64,000 nucleotides of DNA, taken from Candidula unifasciata (Eukaryota; Mollusca; Gastropoda; Stylommatophora; Geomitridae). Below, piece by piece: positions 10,469 to 22,335 of the stretch (positions are counted from its first letter, which is position 1; each line of letters starts with the position of its first letter). A program made the translations under genes and the position numbers. The stretch spans positions 124,001 through 188,000 of the forward strand of contig CAJHNH020000223.1 of NCBI GenBank assembly GCA_905116865.2, read 5' to 3'. A model generated the notes under the pieces. It was given only the letters and a program-made list of their open reading frames with translations. It ran no database searches and was not told the origin of the DNA.

Positions 10469-10481
10469 GGCCTGTGTTGAT

Positions 10482-10570
10482 TCCTTAAACGTGGCTGGAA
10501 CTGTCTGACCGCTTCAGGAGTCGACCCAGCCCAGTCCCAGCCTCATTGAAATAATATTGAGAATATAGGA
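10482..10570. other. Short spacer
   Basis: Single-copy-looking sequence between the LINE TSD and the SINE-A fragment. Nothing recognised. Confidence 0.4.
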
Positions 10571-10705
10571 TATATTGGAGTCTGTGGCCTAAGCTTGCGA
10601 ATACGCTTCCTAAATCCGAGATACCCTGTTTGATTCCAGCTGCGGACTTTTGGCAGCAGATCACTTTGCGTTGATTTCGACAACGACAAATTGCTTAACA
10701 TAACA
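10571..10705 (+). mobile_element. SINE-A 5' half
   Basis: It matches the head of SINE-A: TCTGTGGCCTAAGCTTGCGA (A box region), TTTGATTCCAGCTGCGG (B box region), then TTTGCGTTGATTTCGACAA. The 3' half is absent, so this is an old, truncated copy. No TSD seen. Confidence 0.72.
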
Positions 10706-11141
10706 TTGCATAGTAAAGCCAAAACAAAACGGTCTTGGCCAGTTTTAAAAAAAACATACTACACCTTGTCCTGAATACGCCATATTGAGAAGGCATCCAG
10801 ACAGAGGCACTAACACATTGATGGCGTATGTCTGGTGTGTGTGTCGGGTGGGGCAGGTGTGTTTGATGGAAAATAAAAATATTTGTGTAATGAAATATGT
10901 ATTTAAAAAAAAAAGTGAATAGAAAGTTTCTATACATCGTGGGGTGAGGGGTAAGTAACCTAGCCCTCTTATAAATGTATTTTAAAAGGGGGACTGTAAG
11001 GCATGTATTTGTTTCTTGAAGGGCGGTCTAATTGCATCGTCATCAGTCGGCGGGTCCTCTACAGAACGTCGCTCTCCTCACAGTTCTACTGAAAGTGTTT
11101 ACTTCTTCAGTCAGTTCTTAGGCGCTATGTGCTTTCATAAC
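10706..11141. other. Unannotated non-coding stretch
   Basis: No recognised coding or RNA feature. It contains A-rich and GT-rich patches only. Confidence 0.45.
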
Positions 11142-11462
11142 CAGATTTAGGTTTAGGTTTAAACAACGAATCAACATCATGGCACAAGGGAAGTAACCTA
11201 TAAGCGCTCCCTTCTACTTCTAACTCAAGTCTGAATCCGAACAATCTCAGCGCAATGCACCAACTTAGGAACACCGGCGAGAGAGAATCCTTAGAATACT
11301 TTGGATAGATTTTTAACTTCAAATTTTTCCCGGGTAGCGCAGTTAGGCTACTACTGTTTTCGATTTCCAACTGCCAAGGTATTTTTTACATGCGCAGCAA
11401 TACACACGGGCGTCCGATCTTACGACCCAGCGACCAGGGTAAAATAGCTAGAAGTCCCGTTA
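11142..11462 (-). mobile_element. SINE-C copy 2, head-truncated
   Basis: Reverse complement of the SINE-C body: the 3' end GTTTAAACCTAAACCTAAAT lies at the left and ACGACCCAGCGACCAGGG at the right. The tRNA-like head is missing beyond about 11462. Confidence 0.82.
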
Positions 11463-12064
11463 TTCCAGGAACTGCGTCGTTCTCTCCAGACCACCGTGAC
11501 GTTTAACTTGGCCTAAATACCCAAGCTTTCGGGAAAGGATGCTGTTGATGAGCCATTCTCCTCGATCTTCAGGTCATGCAGGATGTTGACATTTTCTTCT
11601 TCTTGGTCCAAGATATTCTAAAAAAGGGTTCCCCTCTTTTTCTTCAACTTCATTCGGACTGTTTGACGTATTTGTTGTATCTGTGTACATTTTTTTTTTT
11701 TAAATAATCCTTCCATCTCTAGTTTTTCTGTACTTTCCGTCAACAAATTACTGTTTTTCCCATGTGGGTTCCGGGGTCCAAATTTGGGGTGGGGCTTAAA
11801 AAGCTTATCTTAAGAGCCGACTATTTAGGGATTTTCTTACAAGAGCATCTGCCTGAGAAGCAAGGAGCCCTTGTTCTGCAAAAGATAAGCCTGATCTGTA
11901 AAATGAATGTTAGCAAAAGTGAAGTTTTGGAACAGAACTCAGAAGTGGACGAACAACCAGAAACGGAAATTGCAGCTGGCGAATGCGAAGATTACATTTT
12001 TCATCATTTATTACATTTAATTATGATTTGAACTTCTTTGTTACCATTTTGATCTTTTTGAACA
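11463..12064. other. Unannotated non-coding stretch
   Basis: A short open frame (11762-12031) exists but has no recognised domain. I see no other structure. Confidence 0.4.
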
Positions 12065-12066
12065 TA

Positions 12067-13335
12067 CAGTAAACCTCGCTTAACGAGCACCTCGCATAAC
12101 GAGTAATTCGCATAACGAGCAAAACAAATTGTAAAAAAAATGATGAGCTTAACGAGTGGCGAGGAGAGGGGAAGTCCCCAAATGAGCACATGTTACATGA
12201 GTGTTTAGCACCTGTTCCAGTAGCATCGTAGTGTCGCTTGTGATCACACATTTTCTTAAACTTGTGTTACATTGTGATACATGTACATGAATCATCCAGG
12301 CCTACAAGATGATCTATCTGAAGAATTTAATTTCATCAAGATCCCGTTTCTGCCTCCCAACACCACAAAGTAACTCCAGCCCATGGACATGAAAGTTATT
12401 TCTAACTTTAAGAAGCTCTACACTAAAGCACTCTTTGAGCATTGTTTTCAGGTGACTGAAGGGACCAACCTCCCTCTGAAACAGTTTTAGAAAAATCATT
12501 TCCACATTATTGCCTGCCTCAAGATGATCGACAAGGCGAGGAAAGGGGTTACCAAGAGAACCCTAACTTCTGCTTAGAAGAAGCTTTGGCCGTAGAGCCT
12601 TGTCGCTTTGTGACTTTGAGGGGTTCGAGACAGTACCTGTGAAACCTGTAGTCAACGAGATTATGACTTTGACCACTATCATGGGATTGTAGGTGGATAA
12701 CAGTGATATCGAAGAGCTTGTGGAAGAACACAGCCAAGAGCTGACCACCCAAGAGCTTATGAAGTTGCATTGTGTTTCACTGCAAGAAGTTTTTGAGGAA
12801 AGTTTGTCAGAGGAGGAGGAGGTAACAGTAAAGTAACAATCTTCTGGCAAAAAAGAGAAATGCTGGAAGCATGGCAAACTGTTACATCTTACATTGAGAA
12901 GCATCACCCTAATAAGGAAGGAGCTATGCGCGTTGCAAATTTATTTAATGATAATGCTGTGTAGCATTTTCGCCAAATTTTGATCGTCGGCAACAACAAA
13001 TGTCTCTGGACATCTTTCTAGTAAAAAAAAGTAATTATCTATGTATCATAATTATTTCGACTTTTTTTTTTCTGCAAATCAAATTCACATTCCAGATGGG
13101 TTCGTTCCGCGTTTGAAGAAAAGATGAAGATGATTCACTCTCCTTAACAATATGCAGATAATTTTCTTTGAATGAACGTTATACAAAGCATTTTGTTAGT
13201 ATTTTTTTTTCGACATGGAACGCATTATCGTATTTTACATTAATTGATATGAGAATTTTTTTTTCGCATAACGAGTGTTTTGCTTAACGAGTGTGGTTCT
13301 GGAACGAATTATGCTCGTTAAGCGAGGTTCCACTG
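12067..13335 (+). mobile_element. pogo/Tigger-type DNA transposon remnant
   Basis: The ends are inverted repeats: CAGTAAACCTCGCTTAACGA on the left and, read in reverse, CAGTGGAACCTCGCTTAACG on the right. TA dinucleotides at 12065-12066 and 13336-13337 fit Tc1/mariner-superfamily insertion. Extra CGCATAACGAG words lie near both ends. The inside carries the C-terminal half of a pogo transposase: FLPPNTTK then LQPMDMKVISNFKKLYTKA (about 12345-12420), then ELTTQELMKLHCVSLQEVFE (about 12737) and ANLFNDNAV. The N-terminal DNA-binding half and part of the DDE core are deleted, and stops occur. Inactive. Confidence 0.9.
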
Positions 13336-13337
13336 TA

Positions 13338-14036
13338 TTTCTCTGTCCCCATCCTGTTGCCGCAGATGCTCCATTTTGTTACATGTCTTGATTATAAATT
13401 GTGTCTTGTCTTCTTTAACTGCATGTTCCACTTTCTTTATGTGACTTTTGTATATAGTGTTGTTAGTGTCCGGTTTTTTTTTTTTTTTTTTTACTTTTCT
13501 TTATTCTTCCATTAACTAAGACTCTCCTCAGTAATGTAATTCTGTTTCTTGTAACCTTTTCTGTGAATCATATTTTGTGCTGTTGTAATGCATAATATCT
13601 CTTGGCTCTAATAATGGTTTATTAGGTGGCATCTCGATCTGAACTAATATTTGAAAACCTTTTTTTTTCTAATATACTGTTCACAGTATGAGACTTACAC
13701 CAAAACGAATTCGGTGTGCTCCTTTCCTAACCTTTCTTTTTTTATTCTTTTCAAATCAGTTTTAACTTGAAATTCGCACCGCATGCTTTTCATTTTCTTT
13801 GTAAACTACATTTACACTACCGATTGATATGTGTTTGATGTGGTGTGTGTTGTGTGTTGTGTGGTGTTTGGGGGGGGGGGGGGTGGGTCATGTCTGCTTT
13901 TTGTGTTTAATTCACATTGTCAAAAACTAATAGTGTAAGGGAAGTAGTCCAGGTAAATTGAGAAAAGACCAGAGTTACTGAACTTTTTACATTACTCACA
14001 AACCACAAACCTTTATATCTACCTATCTTCTTTTAC
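13338..14036. other. Unannotated T-rich stretch with a G run
   Basis: T-rich sequence with poly(T) at about 13467-13490, a GTGT patch and a run of about 14 G at 13870-13883. No gene or RNA recognised. Confidence 0.5.
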
Positions 14037-14361
14037 CAAAGTCCCACCATATGGGTGAGGATCCCCGTGGAGAGGTCCCAGAAACCGCGATCAGCCATTA
14101 GACCATATTTATGGCCGAGCAATAGCCAGAGTAGGGCTTCAAAAAACGAAAAATTGCCACCTACAAGGGGATGACAGAATATGATTAACCACAAACCTAC
14201 GACCCGTGACCAGTTGTAGTAAGTAGCTAACAACAATTTTTTTTTTTAATTTAGAAGCCCCACCTCGGCAGTTGCCAGGGGCCCTAATATAACTTAACAT
14301 ATGTGTTGAACAGGGTTTCTGAGACCTGTCCAATGGTGATCCTCATTCGGATAGTGGCATT
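14037..14361. repeat. Palindromic repeat, MITE-like
   Basis: The left arm (CACCATATGGGTGAGGATCC, then AGGTCCCAGAAACC) pairs with the right arm read in reverse (CACTATCCGAATGAGGATCA, then AGGTCTCAGAAACC). A half copy lies at 32238-32330 (ATTCGGATGAGAAACC, then AGGTCCCAGAAACCCC, with AACGAAAAATTGC shared further in). No coding frame and no clear TSD. Confidence 0.72.
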
Positions 14362-14370
14362 TTAAGTCAC

Positions 14371-14839
14371 CGGGTGTTTATCGCTCAGTATAATGTCCCT
14401 GGTGGGGTAAAACATCATCATCATCATCCCCTGATCAGTTCATCGGCGACCAGGTCGCCTATTGGTTGGCCGGTAGATGGATTCGTCGCCGGTCAGACAA
14501 TATTTGGGTCTGTCTCCTTTGATCGCATCAACACTGCAAAGGTCTTTTTCAGGGCTACTTGGTGGCGAGCAATGTTAAGCCACTATATGTAGCACAAATA
14601 ACCTAGACAAAATTTTAACCAAAAGCTCCCCCTTTGAAAATGCTGGTTTAACGTGACCATTTCTATTTTTTTGCTCAAAATCGGATCGGATCGGAGCCGT
14701 CGCCAGTTGCGTTTAATTGGAGTGGCATCATCATAATCATGTTGCAGGTTCTTTACAGAATGTCGCTCTCTTCATGGTCTGCCTGGGAGGGGGTGGAGAG
14801 GGAGGGTGCTCGGTTTCTCGCCAGCTCTCCTGCTTTGCG
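14371..14839. other. Unannotated stretch
   Basis: An (ATC)n patch at 14413-14427 may be the tail of an unrecognised SINE. At 14805-14880 the sequence CTCGCCAGCTCTCCTGC matches 47855-47930, so that part belongs to the LINE family that follows. Confidence 0.45.
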
Positions 14840-15500
14840 CCCTTTTATACCCAAGGAGTCACTTATATCCTTTACCTATTTTCGCTGATGATGTGTTAGT
14901 GTATCGTCAAGGTAAGTGTAGAGAGAAGGTTGCTGAAGAACTACAAAAAGAGCTTAACCGCATAAGCACTTGGTGTGGTGAAGCTGATGCACTAGTCAAC
15001 CCAACGAAAGAGGCAGTGGTTTTTTTTTGAATAACCATATTGTGAAAACTCCAACACCAGTTGTTGTTAGTCTGTGTTCTGAAGATGTGGAAAGAACGAA
15101 TGCAATGCATTTTGATCAATACCTTGCTTATACTGAGCACATAGATCAGATTATAATGAAAGCCAAGCGGTGTCTGGCTGCGATGAGAGTGATGGCCGTG
15201 GCAAACTGTGAGCAACGTCATCTATGTCTTTTATATTAGGGTCTAGCCCTTTCTGGTTTTGAATACGCGATGGCGATCCTGACTCTCAGCCATAAGCAGA
15301 TGGAAAGGATACATGTGGGGGTACAAGGAAATGAGCAAGCTCATACGCTTGTTGGTAAGGCTACTGTTAAAGCCAGGCAAGCCATGGACCAGGCTGATAT
15401 ACTGATGCTCTAAGAGAGTTTAGAGGTTTGCGTGAACCGACTGAGAACTATGAATCTGCAACCATGATCAGACTGCAAACTGGGTGTCGCCAAACGTCGA
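14840..15500 (+). pseudogene. LINE fragment: end of RT palm and downstream region
   Basis: Frames in order give DDVLVYRQGKCREKVAEELQ (RT motif C, the catalytic DD pair, preceded by a broken start), LNRISTWCGEADALVNPTKE (the usual motif D-E surroundings), then MHFDQYLAYTEHIDQIIMKA and KRCLAAMRVMAVANCEQRHL, where the normal YLGV/xFD motif is decayed. It then becomes an RNase H-side remnant with GNEQAH. It is closely related to the antisense fragment at 18400-19875. Frameshifts at about 15029 and 15240; inactive. Confidence 0.8.
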
Positions 15501-15520
15501 CGTGCAATGAGGATAATCTA

Positions 15521-16420
15521 TACAGCTGTACTGTAGAATTGATCTTGAAGACAAATACTGCCTCCATTTACATGATTGGTACAGTTGTACCGTAGACTTG
15601 ATCTTGAAGACAGCTACTGCCTCCATTTACATGATTGGTACAGTTGTACTTTAGACTTGCTACTGCCTCCATTTACATGATTGGTACAGTTGTACTTTAG
15701 ACTTGATCTTGAAGACAGCTGCCTCCATTTACATGATTGGTACAGTTGTACTTTAGACTTGATCTTGAAGACAGCTACTGCCTCCATGCACATGATTGGT
15801 ACAGTTGTACTTTAGACTTGATCTTGAAGACAGCTACTGCCTTCATGTACATGATTGGTACAGTTGTACTTTAGACTTGATCTTGAAGACAGCTGCCTCC
15901 ATTTACATGATTGGTACAGTTGTACTTTAGACTTGATCTTGAAGACAGCTACTGCCTTCATGTACATGATTGGTACAGTTGTACTTTAGACTTGATCTTG
16001 AAGACAGCTGCCTCCATTTACATGATTGGTACAGTTGTACTTTAGATTTGATCTTGAAGACAGCTACTGCCTCCATGTACATGATTGGTACAGTTGTACT
16101 TTAGACTTGATCTTGAAGACAGCTGCCTCCATTTACATGATTGGTACAGCTGTACTTTAGATTTGATCTTGAAGACAGCTACTGCCTCCATGTACATGAT
16201 TGGTACAGTTGTACTTTAGATTTGATCTTGAAGACAGCTACTGCCTTCATGTACATGATTGGTACAGTTGTACTTTAGATTTGATCTTGAAGACAGCTAC
16301 TGCCTTCATGTACATGATTGGTACAGTTGTACTTTAGACTTGATCTTGAAGACAGCTACTGCCTTCATGTACATGATTGGTACAGTTGTACTTTAGACTT
16401 GATCTTGAAGACAGCTACTG
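15521..16420. repeat. 59-bp minisatellite, 16 copies
   Basis: Units read TACAGTTGTACTTTAGACTT, then GATCTTGAAGACAGCTACTG, then CCTYCATKTACATGATTGG. Full units are 59 bp. Shorter 55-bp units lack TACT in the middle and alternate with full units between about 15860 and 16160, giving a dimer of about 114 bp. One unit near 15650 has lost 16 bp. The last four units are most alike. Confidence 0.95.
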
Positions 16421-16920
16421 TCACTTCTTTTTGATTTGTTGCAATGTAATGCTTATCTTGATTGCTTGCATTGTATTGCTAACAATTTTTATTTGCTTCT
16501 CACAACATTATTGGTAGTTTCTTCTTGTTATAATTCATGCACTCACAGTAGACCATATCAAGAAGAGACATTTCAACCTGTATTGCTGTTGATGATATTG
16601 ACTGGCACCGGAGGTAAATCACAGACAAATCACCCAATAAACACAGAGCCAGAGAATTAAAAAAAAAACGCTCATTAAGCATAATTTAATAAAGTGTGTA
16701 CATCACATCATCAAAATTCACAACGGTAACATTCTAGATGGCCAGCTTCTGCAGATGTCGCTGCTAACATCAAGACCACAATTTATCACTGGCCGTAATA
16801 AACCAACCTCAAATTCTTTTGCCCATTTAAAACAAGAACACAACCCAGATATAATTCAACATTCAGTATGCTGTTAATTGAAAAACTGGAACATGTGACA
16901 GTTATAAAGATTAGCAAAAA
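16421..16920. other. Unannotated non-coding stretch
   Basis: AT-rich sequence. No recognised gene, RNA or repeat family. Confidence 0.45.
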
Positions 16921-17049
16921 CAGGAATCAGGAAAACAATGAGAAAAGATTCTTGACAACAGATACGAAGTGATTCCTGTTTTTGTGGGTTGCAAGCTGTG
17001 GAGAGACACGATCATCCAGCTCAGTGGGCAAGGCATTTGCTGATGATGT
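16921..17049 (+). mobile_element. LINE 3'-end fragment
   Basis: AGAAAAGATTCTTGACAACA, then GTGGAGAGACACGATCATCC, then GGGCAAGGCATTTGCTGATG match the tail of the LINE piece at 39905-40460. Too short to show protein motifs. Confidence 0.65.
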
Positions 17050-17863
17050 ACACTGCCAGAAGTGGCATGAAATGCAATCTAAATGTACCGTAACGCAATG
17101 CACATGAACTATTCTGTTCGCCAGTTATTTTTTTTTTAACCCCTTTCTAACTGAAGATTTAAGATTTAGCGATCTGATGTGCAGCATCCTAGATTTTAAT
17201 CCAACTGGTAAATACCCAGATAGCCGGCTGAATCTCATAAGAAGTAATTCAGGAACCTTTAGCGGCTTCAGAAAGTACTGTGCAGCCCTATCACAGGACA
17301 AGATACGTTGTTATATATGCTATAGCAAACACACCGAATCATTTACATGGCTTCACAGTGTTTTCCTGGCTGTAGCAGATGGCTGGCGAGTGAATGGCAT
17401 GGTCCTTTTCTTATACACCCCTACTGTTTTAGAAGGTTATGACACAATTTTGTCCTCTTAAACCCTGTTTTTGTTCCTCTAAAATATACTATATGTACAA
17501 CTGTACTTGCTACACCACAGATAAGTCTATTTGTTTACAAAATGTGTCCATTCATTTAGGCTTTGTAGCTTCCGATCTCCTTCCTCAATGCCTGCAGTTC
17601 AGGAATAGGCTGGTATTTGGTTCTGTCCAAGTTAATCATCTGAAACACAAGACATCATGTGTGTAAGATAATCATCTGAAACACAAGACATCATGTGTGT
17701 AACATTAGAGAATTGAGTTAACACTAAACAGATTCATCAAAAGAAACAAGCCTGCAGATTTCTACAATTCTTGTCTTTGTGTACAATGTTATCTCATTCC
17801 ATACCAGACATGGTCAATCCGCTCATGGTGCAGTTTTGTTGAAGTCCTTATCTAGTTGCTGAT
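17050..17863. other. Unannotated stretch with a 38-bp direct duplication
   Basis: The sequence TAATCATCTGAAACACAAGA with its flank is repeated head-to-tail at 17633-17702. No recognised gene. Confidence 0.5.
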
Positions 17864-18110
17864 GTTCGGAAAGGGGGAGGTGTGTGTCTGTGGAAAAGAG
17901 GTCAAGCCGTTTGCCTCACGCTCTGAAGATCATGGGTTTGATTCTCAATATGCCCCCTTCAGTAAACAAATGCAATTTTTATGTAGATCCCTGGGGATCA
18001 TCGCTACAGTTCGTGCTCTGTACGGTGCTTTCGGCAGAGGGCTAGCTGTTCTTTGGAGAGAGCCGAGCCATATGGGATAAAACCCAGTGCAATAACATCG
18101 ATCCTCTCGA
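17864..18110 (+). mobile_element. Probable tRNA-headed SINE (family E)
   Basis: AAAAGAGGTCAAGCCGTTTG, then GGGTTTGATTCTCAATATGC resemble A and B boxes spaced as in a tRNA. The part that follows (GATCCCTGGGGATCATCG, then TACGGTGCTTTCGGCAGAGG) has no second copy in the window. No TSD found. Confidence 0.5.
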
Positions 18111-18399
18111 CTTTGACTTAATCTAGTTGTTACATTAACCCACTGTTCTCTAACTCCTTGAATGTTGAATTAGAAATTGATATCTTAGCACTCAGGATAC
18201 TCCCATAAGCGCTCCGTCTCTATCTTCAGCAGCAAATGAAAAGTTCAAATTCCAATGACACCAGTCACTGTCTGATTGTATATTCATCTCGCCCTTCCCT
18301 TGAGTGTTTAGCATCAACCAGATCTCCTTGTAACTCCTCGCAACACCATTCTCCTCAGACCATAATAATCTATTTGTGCGTCTGCACTGTTCACTCGCC

Positions 18400-19875
18400 C
18401 CCAGAGGGCCTTCACAATGTCTAAAACATCAATTTACCACCAAGGGGTGCAGAACCAGTCAGTCTATCTGCCTGCCCATTTTCCAAAACATCGGCATCAC
18501 CGGGAGAGAATATCCAAAGGATACTGAATACCTAGGACCTCTGAAGTGATGCCTACCACTCTGCACAAAGCATACCTGTCTCCACCTTTCTCAACATGCT
18601 CTGTGAGTCAGTGACAATCACGGCATGTGTGTACAGCTGATTCTCAAGCCAGCGGAAGACAGCAGTGACTGCCTCCACCTCTAATCTCAAACTGGTCGTT
18701 GTGATATCATATGCCAGGTTTTGATGTACTAAGTGACGTCCATTAGCCTTTGCTTTAAACCCCTATGCACTTCGTCTGCCCCTCAACACAGAGCCATCTG
18801 TATAGATAATCACATTCCTTGGGTTGGGAATTGTCATGAATTATTTGTTGAACTTCTGATTCTGCAGCACCAGCTGGCCAATCCATGCACTCATGACCTA
18901 CAGTGATAAGAACCCTACACAAGTCTGATACTTGCTCGGACACTTTGACCCACTCCTCACCTCGCACAAATTTATCAAGCCTGCACACAAGTCTGATTGT
19001 GTCTTCAGCTTGCACCATCCAAGACGCTTAGCTCTACCCAGGGCTTCATACAGGAGGTGCTTCTTGTCTGCAGATATGACTTTGCTTGCAGAATTTTGAG
19101 CTTGTCTGCAATAGTAGGCAGTGAAAGTATATATCGCAGACACACTACAGGGTATCTCTTGTACATCCCAGAATTACCTTCATTCTGTATGCGTTCAAGT
19201 TTCATCAGCTGACTCTTTGATATGGTAAACATGCCAAGTCCATAATCTATCACAGACGATCACATGCTGAAACATTGTGAACAGTATTCTTTGTTACATG
19301 TCCAGTGCTGTACTAATCTTGAGAGCATTAAGTCCTTTTTGGCATTTCACCAAAACTGCCTCCACATGATCCCAATAGGACAGGCTTCTATTGAAAGTGA
19401 TCCCAGGTACCTCAGTTTGCTTTCTTTTTTGATGTTATTGTTATTAACTGTTAGGCTTGGAACATTAGCTCTTACAATTCTACCACAAAACAGCTGCCTT
19501 TTCTGAGTTGATGACAGCACCCATTTCTGAACACCAGTTGGTCACTTTGTCTACAGTTGCCTGTAGCTCTTGGGCTATCTGTTGCTTTTTACTCCCCTGC
19601 CTATATGCAATAACATCATCAGCAAATTTCAATATCCTTCCAACATCTGGTAATTTAAGTTTTGCAATCTTGCTTGTATACACATTGAAGAGCACTGGTG
19701 AAATTGCAGAACCCTGGGATAGCCCTGTGGCGATCTTAAATGGTTCTGAGGCCCATGTACCCATTCGAAGGACAACTATACATAAATTCAGGACACAGCT
19801 GCCAGGGATAAACCCCCTTCCCATGAGTGCAGACAGCGAAATATCATACCTGACTCTGATGTTTAAATGCAAAAC
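18400..19875 (-). pseudogene. RNase H-bearing LINE fragment, antisense
   Basis: Read on the - strand from 19875: TGLSQGSAISPVLFNVYTSK (RT motif B), GRILKFADDVIAYRQGSKKQ (motif C with the catalytic DD), VTNWCSEMGAVINSEKAAVL, LRYLGITFNRSLSYWDHVEA (YLG motif), a connection region, then VIIYTDGSVLRGRRSA (RNase H, first catalytic D), LRLEVEAVTAVFRWLE (catalytic E) and VIVTDSQSMLRK (second D). The layout places it among LINE clades that carry RNase H (I-related groups). Several stops and shifts; the 5' half and endonuclease are absent. Copies of the RNase H part recur at 37400-38010, 44415-45290 and 55200-55600. Confidence 0.88.
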
Positions 19876-19991
19876 TGATTAGTTTAAATTTATTATTTCG
19901 TTGGACCCAGTGAAGTTAAAGTAACAATTGTCTATAGAGAATGTGTATTTAATGAATTCAACATTTACAGGATGTATTCTTGCCGACTGGC

Positions 19992-20034
19992 TTCTTCTTC
20001 TTCTACTACTTCTTCTCTACTACTACTACTTCTT

Positions 20035-20069
<35 letters not shown>

Positions 20070-20196
20070 TCTTCTTCTTCTACTACTACTACTACTTCTT
20101 CTTCTTCTACTACTTCTTCTTCTACTACTACTACTACTACTACTTCTTCTTCTTCTACTACTTCTTCTTCTACTACTACTACTACTACTTCTTCTT

Positions 20197-20289
<93 letters not shown>

Positions 20290-20505
20290 CTGCTGGTGCT
20301 ACTACTACTACTACTACTGCTTTTTTTTTTCTTCTTCCTCTTCTCCTTTTCTTCCTCCTCCTACTTCTTCTTCACCTTTTTGTTCTCCTTCTTCTTCTTA
20401 TTTTCTTTTTCTTCTTCTTCCCCTCCTCCTCCTCGTTCATCTTCTGCTTCTTCATCTTCTCCTTGTACTCCCCCTTCTTCTTCCTTTTCTTCTTCTTGAC
20501 ACCCC
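19992..20505. repeat. Compound (TTC)n/(TAC)n/(TGC)n microsatellite
   Basis: Blocks of TTC and TAC alternate, followed by TGC at about 20257-20287, more TAC and then a pyrimidine-rich tail. It yields long homopolymeric open frames in three frames (Leu, Ser/Thr, Phe/Tyr); none is a gene. Confidence 0.97.
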
Positions 20506-22069
20506 CTCACTTCCTGAGAGGGTGGTTGTCTTGTTGTAATGTCACCTCTTTGAAGAGGCGATGGGTCTATCCCCCTTCCCTCCCATGGAGCCCCCGAAAC
20601 CAGCACGAGGGAGCCAGGTGTCTTGTCCCAATAGACTATTACTTTATTTTGCACAAACTTGAGATGTCTGGCGAATGTAGTAAATAACTAAGCAAACTGA
20701 AAGCTTTAACGAGTTACTGTTATCACCACAAGATCGGACTAAACTTGGACCCTTACCTTTCTAGATTCTGTGGGAAGAACATCTTCGTATGCAGGACCCC
20801 GAGACTTCACCACCCTGCCGGAGTAAAGGCAAATCAAAGATACACTGTTAGCCGTGGAAACTTTCTATGGCAGGCATGTCAAACTGGCGCTCCCCGGGCC
20901 ACACGCGATCCTTTGCAAGCACACTTGTGGCCAGCAAAAACAAAATATTCTGCAATAATTGTTATTAAATGACTCCCAATATTTGTCCTGTGCAACCGCC
21001 ATGACGACACAGATATGACCCAGATTTTCCTTGGGGGAGCCTCAGTTTGATGTGCCTGCTCTATGGTGTTTCAGAGAGAGAGAAAAAAAAAAGATATTTG
21101 AATTGTCCTTAAACAGCCATTATTTTTTTCCATAACCCCACAACTCTGCTTGTGATCATCCATATGGATGCCTTCGTAAATTACTCAGTAAAGGTTCAAA
21201 CATGACAGTCATTACTTGGTGTAGCTGTCGAGTGCAACAATATACATCTTTTAAAACAGTTGTCTGTGACTTGTTTCTGGTGGATTGGTATACAAATAGT
21301 GCCTATTTGAGTCACCAGTATCAAACCTATAGGTTGCAGTCCCACACAGACTAATAGAAATGTTTTCCAAGACTGTAAAACAGGGCTGCCAATGGGATTT
21401 GTTTTTGAAAAACCCAGCTTTCGTTGAACAAAAACCCAAGCAATACATAGAAAAAGAACAAAAAAACAAAATAAAAAACTCAGATTGTTAAAATGTACAC
21501 AATTTATATTTACGAAACGAAACATTTACCACTTTTATATAAGGATATATTTAAAAAATAAACACCCAGATTCCCCCCCCCCCCCCCCCGTCAAATAAAA
21601 ACCCAGGTCTGGGGGCAGCATTGGGAGCCCTGCTGTAAAATTCAGCAACATGTGTTGGTATTTCAACAGTGAGACCTGCACTTTTCCGCTGGAAAGTACT
21701 GCACTGTAGAACTTGTTTATGGGGTCCAGAGATTTCAGTCCATCTTTTATACGTTGGACCCTTGTTTAGAATTTCACTTGGTCTATACACCGAGTTGCAC
21801 TGTCCAGCTACTTTATCTCTTGTTTCATAATGGAAATTATCACTGCAGTTACGTCAGTTGTTGTTTCCTAATTTCGTCATTATTTCATTGCTCTACCTAC
21901 TAATCTTATATCAGCTGCCATTTGCGTTTTCCCTTTTTCTGCCATTGTCTAAGTGAAGTATTACTAGGACAATTTTATTTAAAAAAACATTACATTATAT
22001 AATTGGAACACTCTATTATTGATAACCACTTGCTTTGATTATGAGTCTAGTCTTTGCATGTCTTTAATT
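20506..22069. other. Unannotated stretch with a possible hAT end
   Basis: At 20873-20935, CAGGCATGTCAAACTGGCG followed by CGGGCCACACGCG resembles the ends of some hAT elements (CAGGNNTGTCAAACTNGCGG), but no partner end was found. Runs of C at about 21573-21588 sit between two AAAACCCAG words. No gene recognised. Confidence 0.4.
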
Positions 22070-22335
22070 ATCTTCTTCTTCTTCCTTGTATTCTTCTTCT
22101 TTGAGTTCACCGGCTATAAAAGTTATGGTTGTTCATCAACTTCTGGACTTAGGTCTTGTTCTAGAAATTGAGTTTTGTGTGCACATCCACACCTATTTGT
22201 ATGCAGACTGTTGGTTTCTTGTATCTCAGACAGATGCACCCCGCCTTTAAAGGATACATCTCTTATTAGTCAGTTTACTACGACATGCTTCAAAGAGGTC
22301 TCTGTGGATCTATTCTTACGCCCTTCCCCACCCAG
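22070..22335 (-). mobile_element. Probable LINE 3' end, antisense, copy 1
   Basis: A TTCTTCTTC tract at 22074-22101 would be a (GAA)n tail on the - strand. The adjoining AGTTCACCGGCT and CAGACTGTTGGTTTCTTGTA match 35245-35420 in the same order. No protein motif is clear. Confidence 0.45.

Noticed and set aside
14403..18110. An operon-like or multi-gene new system in the accessory regions
   Set aside because: Every coding trace with recognisable motifs was transposon RT or RNase H; no set of intact neighbouring genes exists.
19928..20687. Long open frames of Leu, Ser/Thr or Tyr/Phe runs on both strands
   Set aside because: They are translations of the TTC/TAC/TGC microsatellite; no start context, domain or splice structure.
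20860..20985. Complete hAT element from the TGTCAAACT end
   Set aside because: No matching inverted end or TSD was found.
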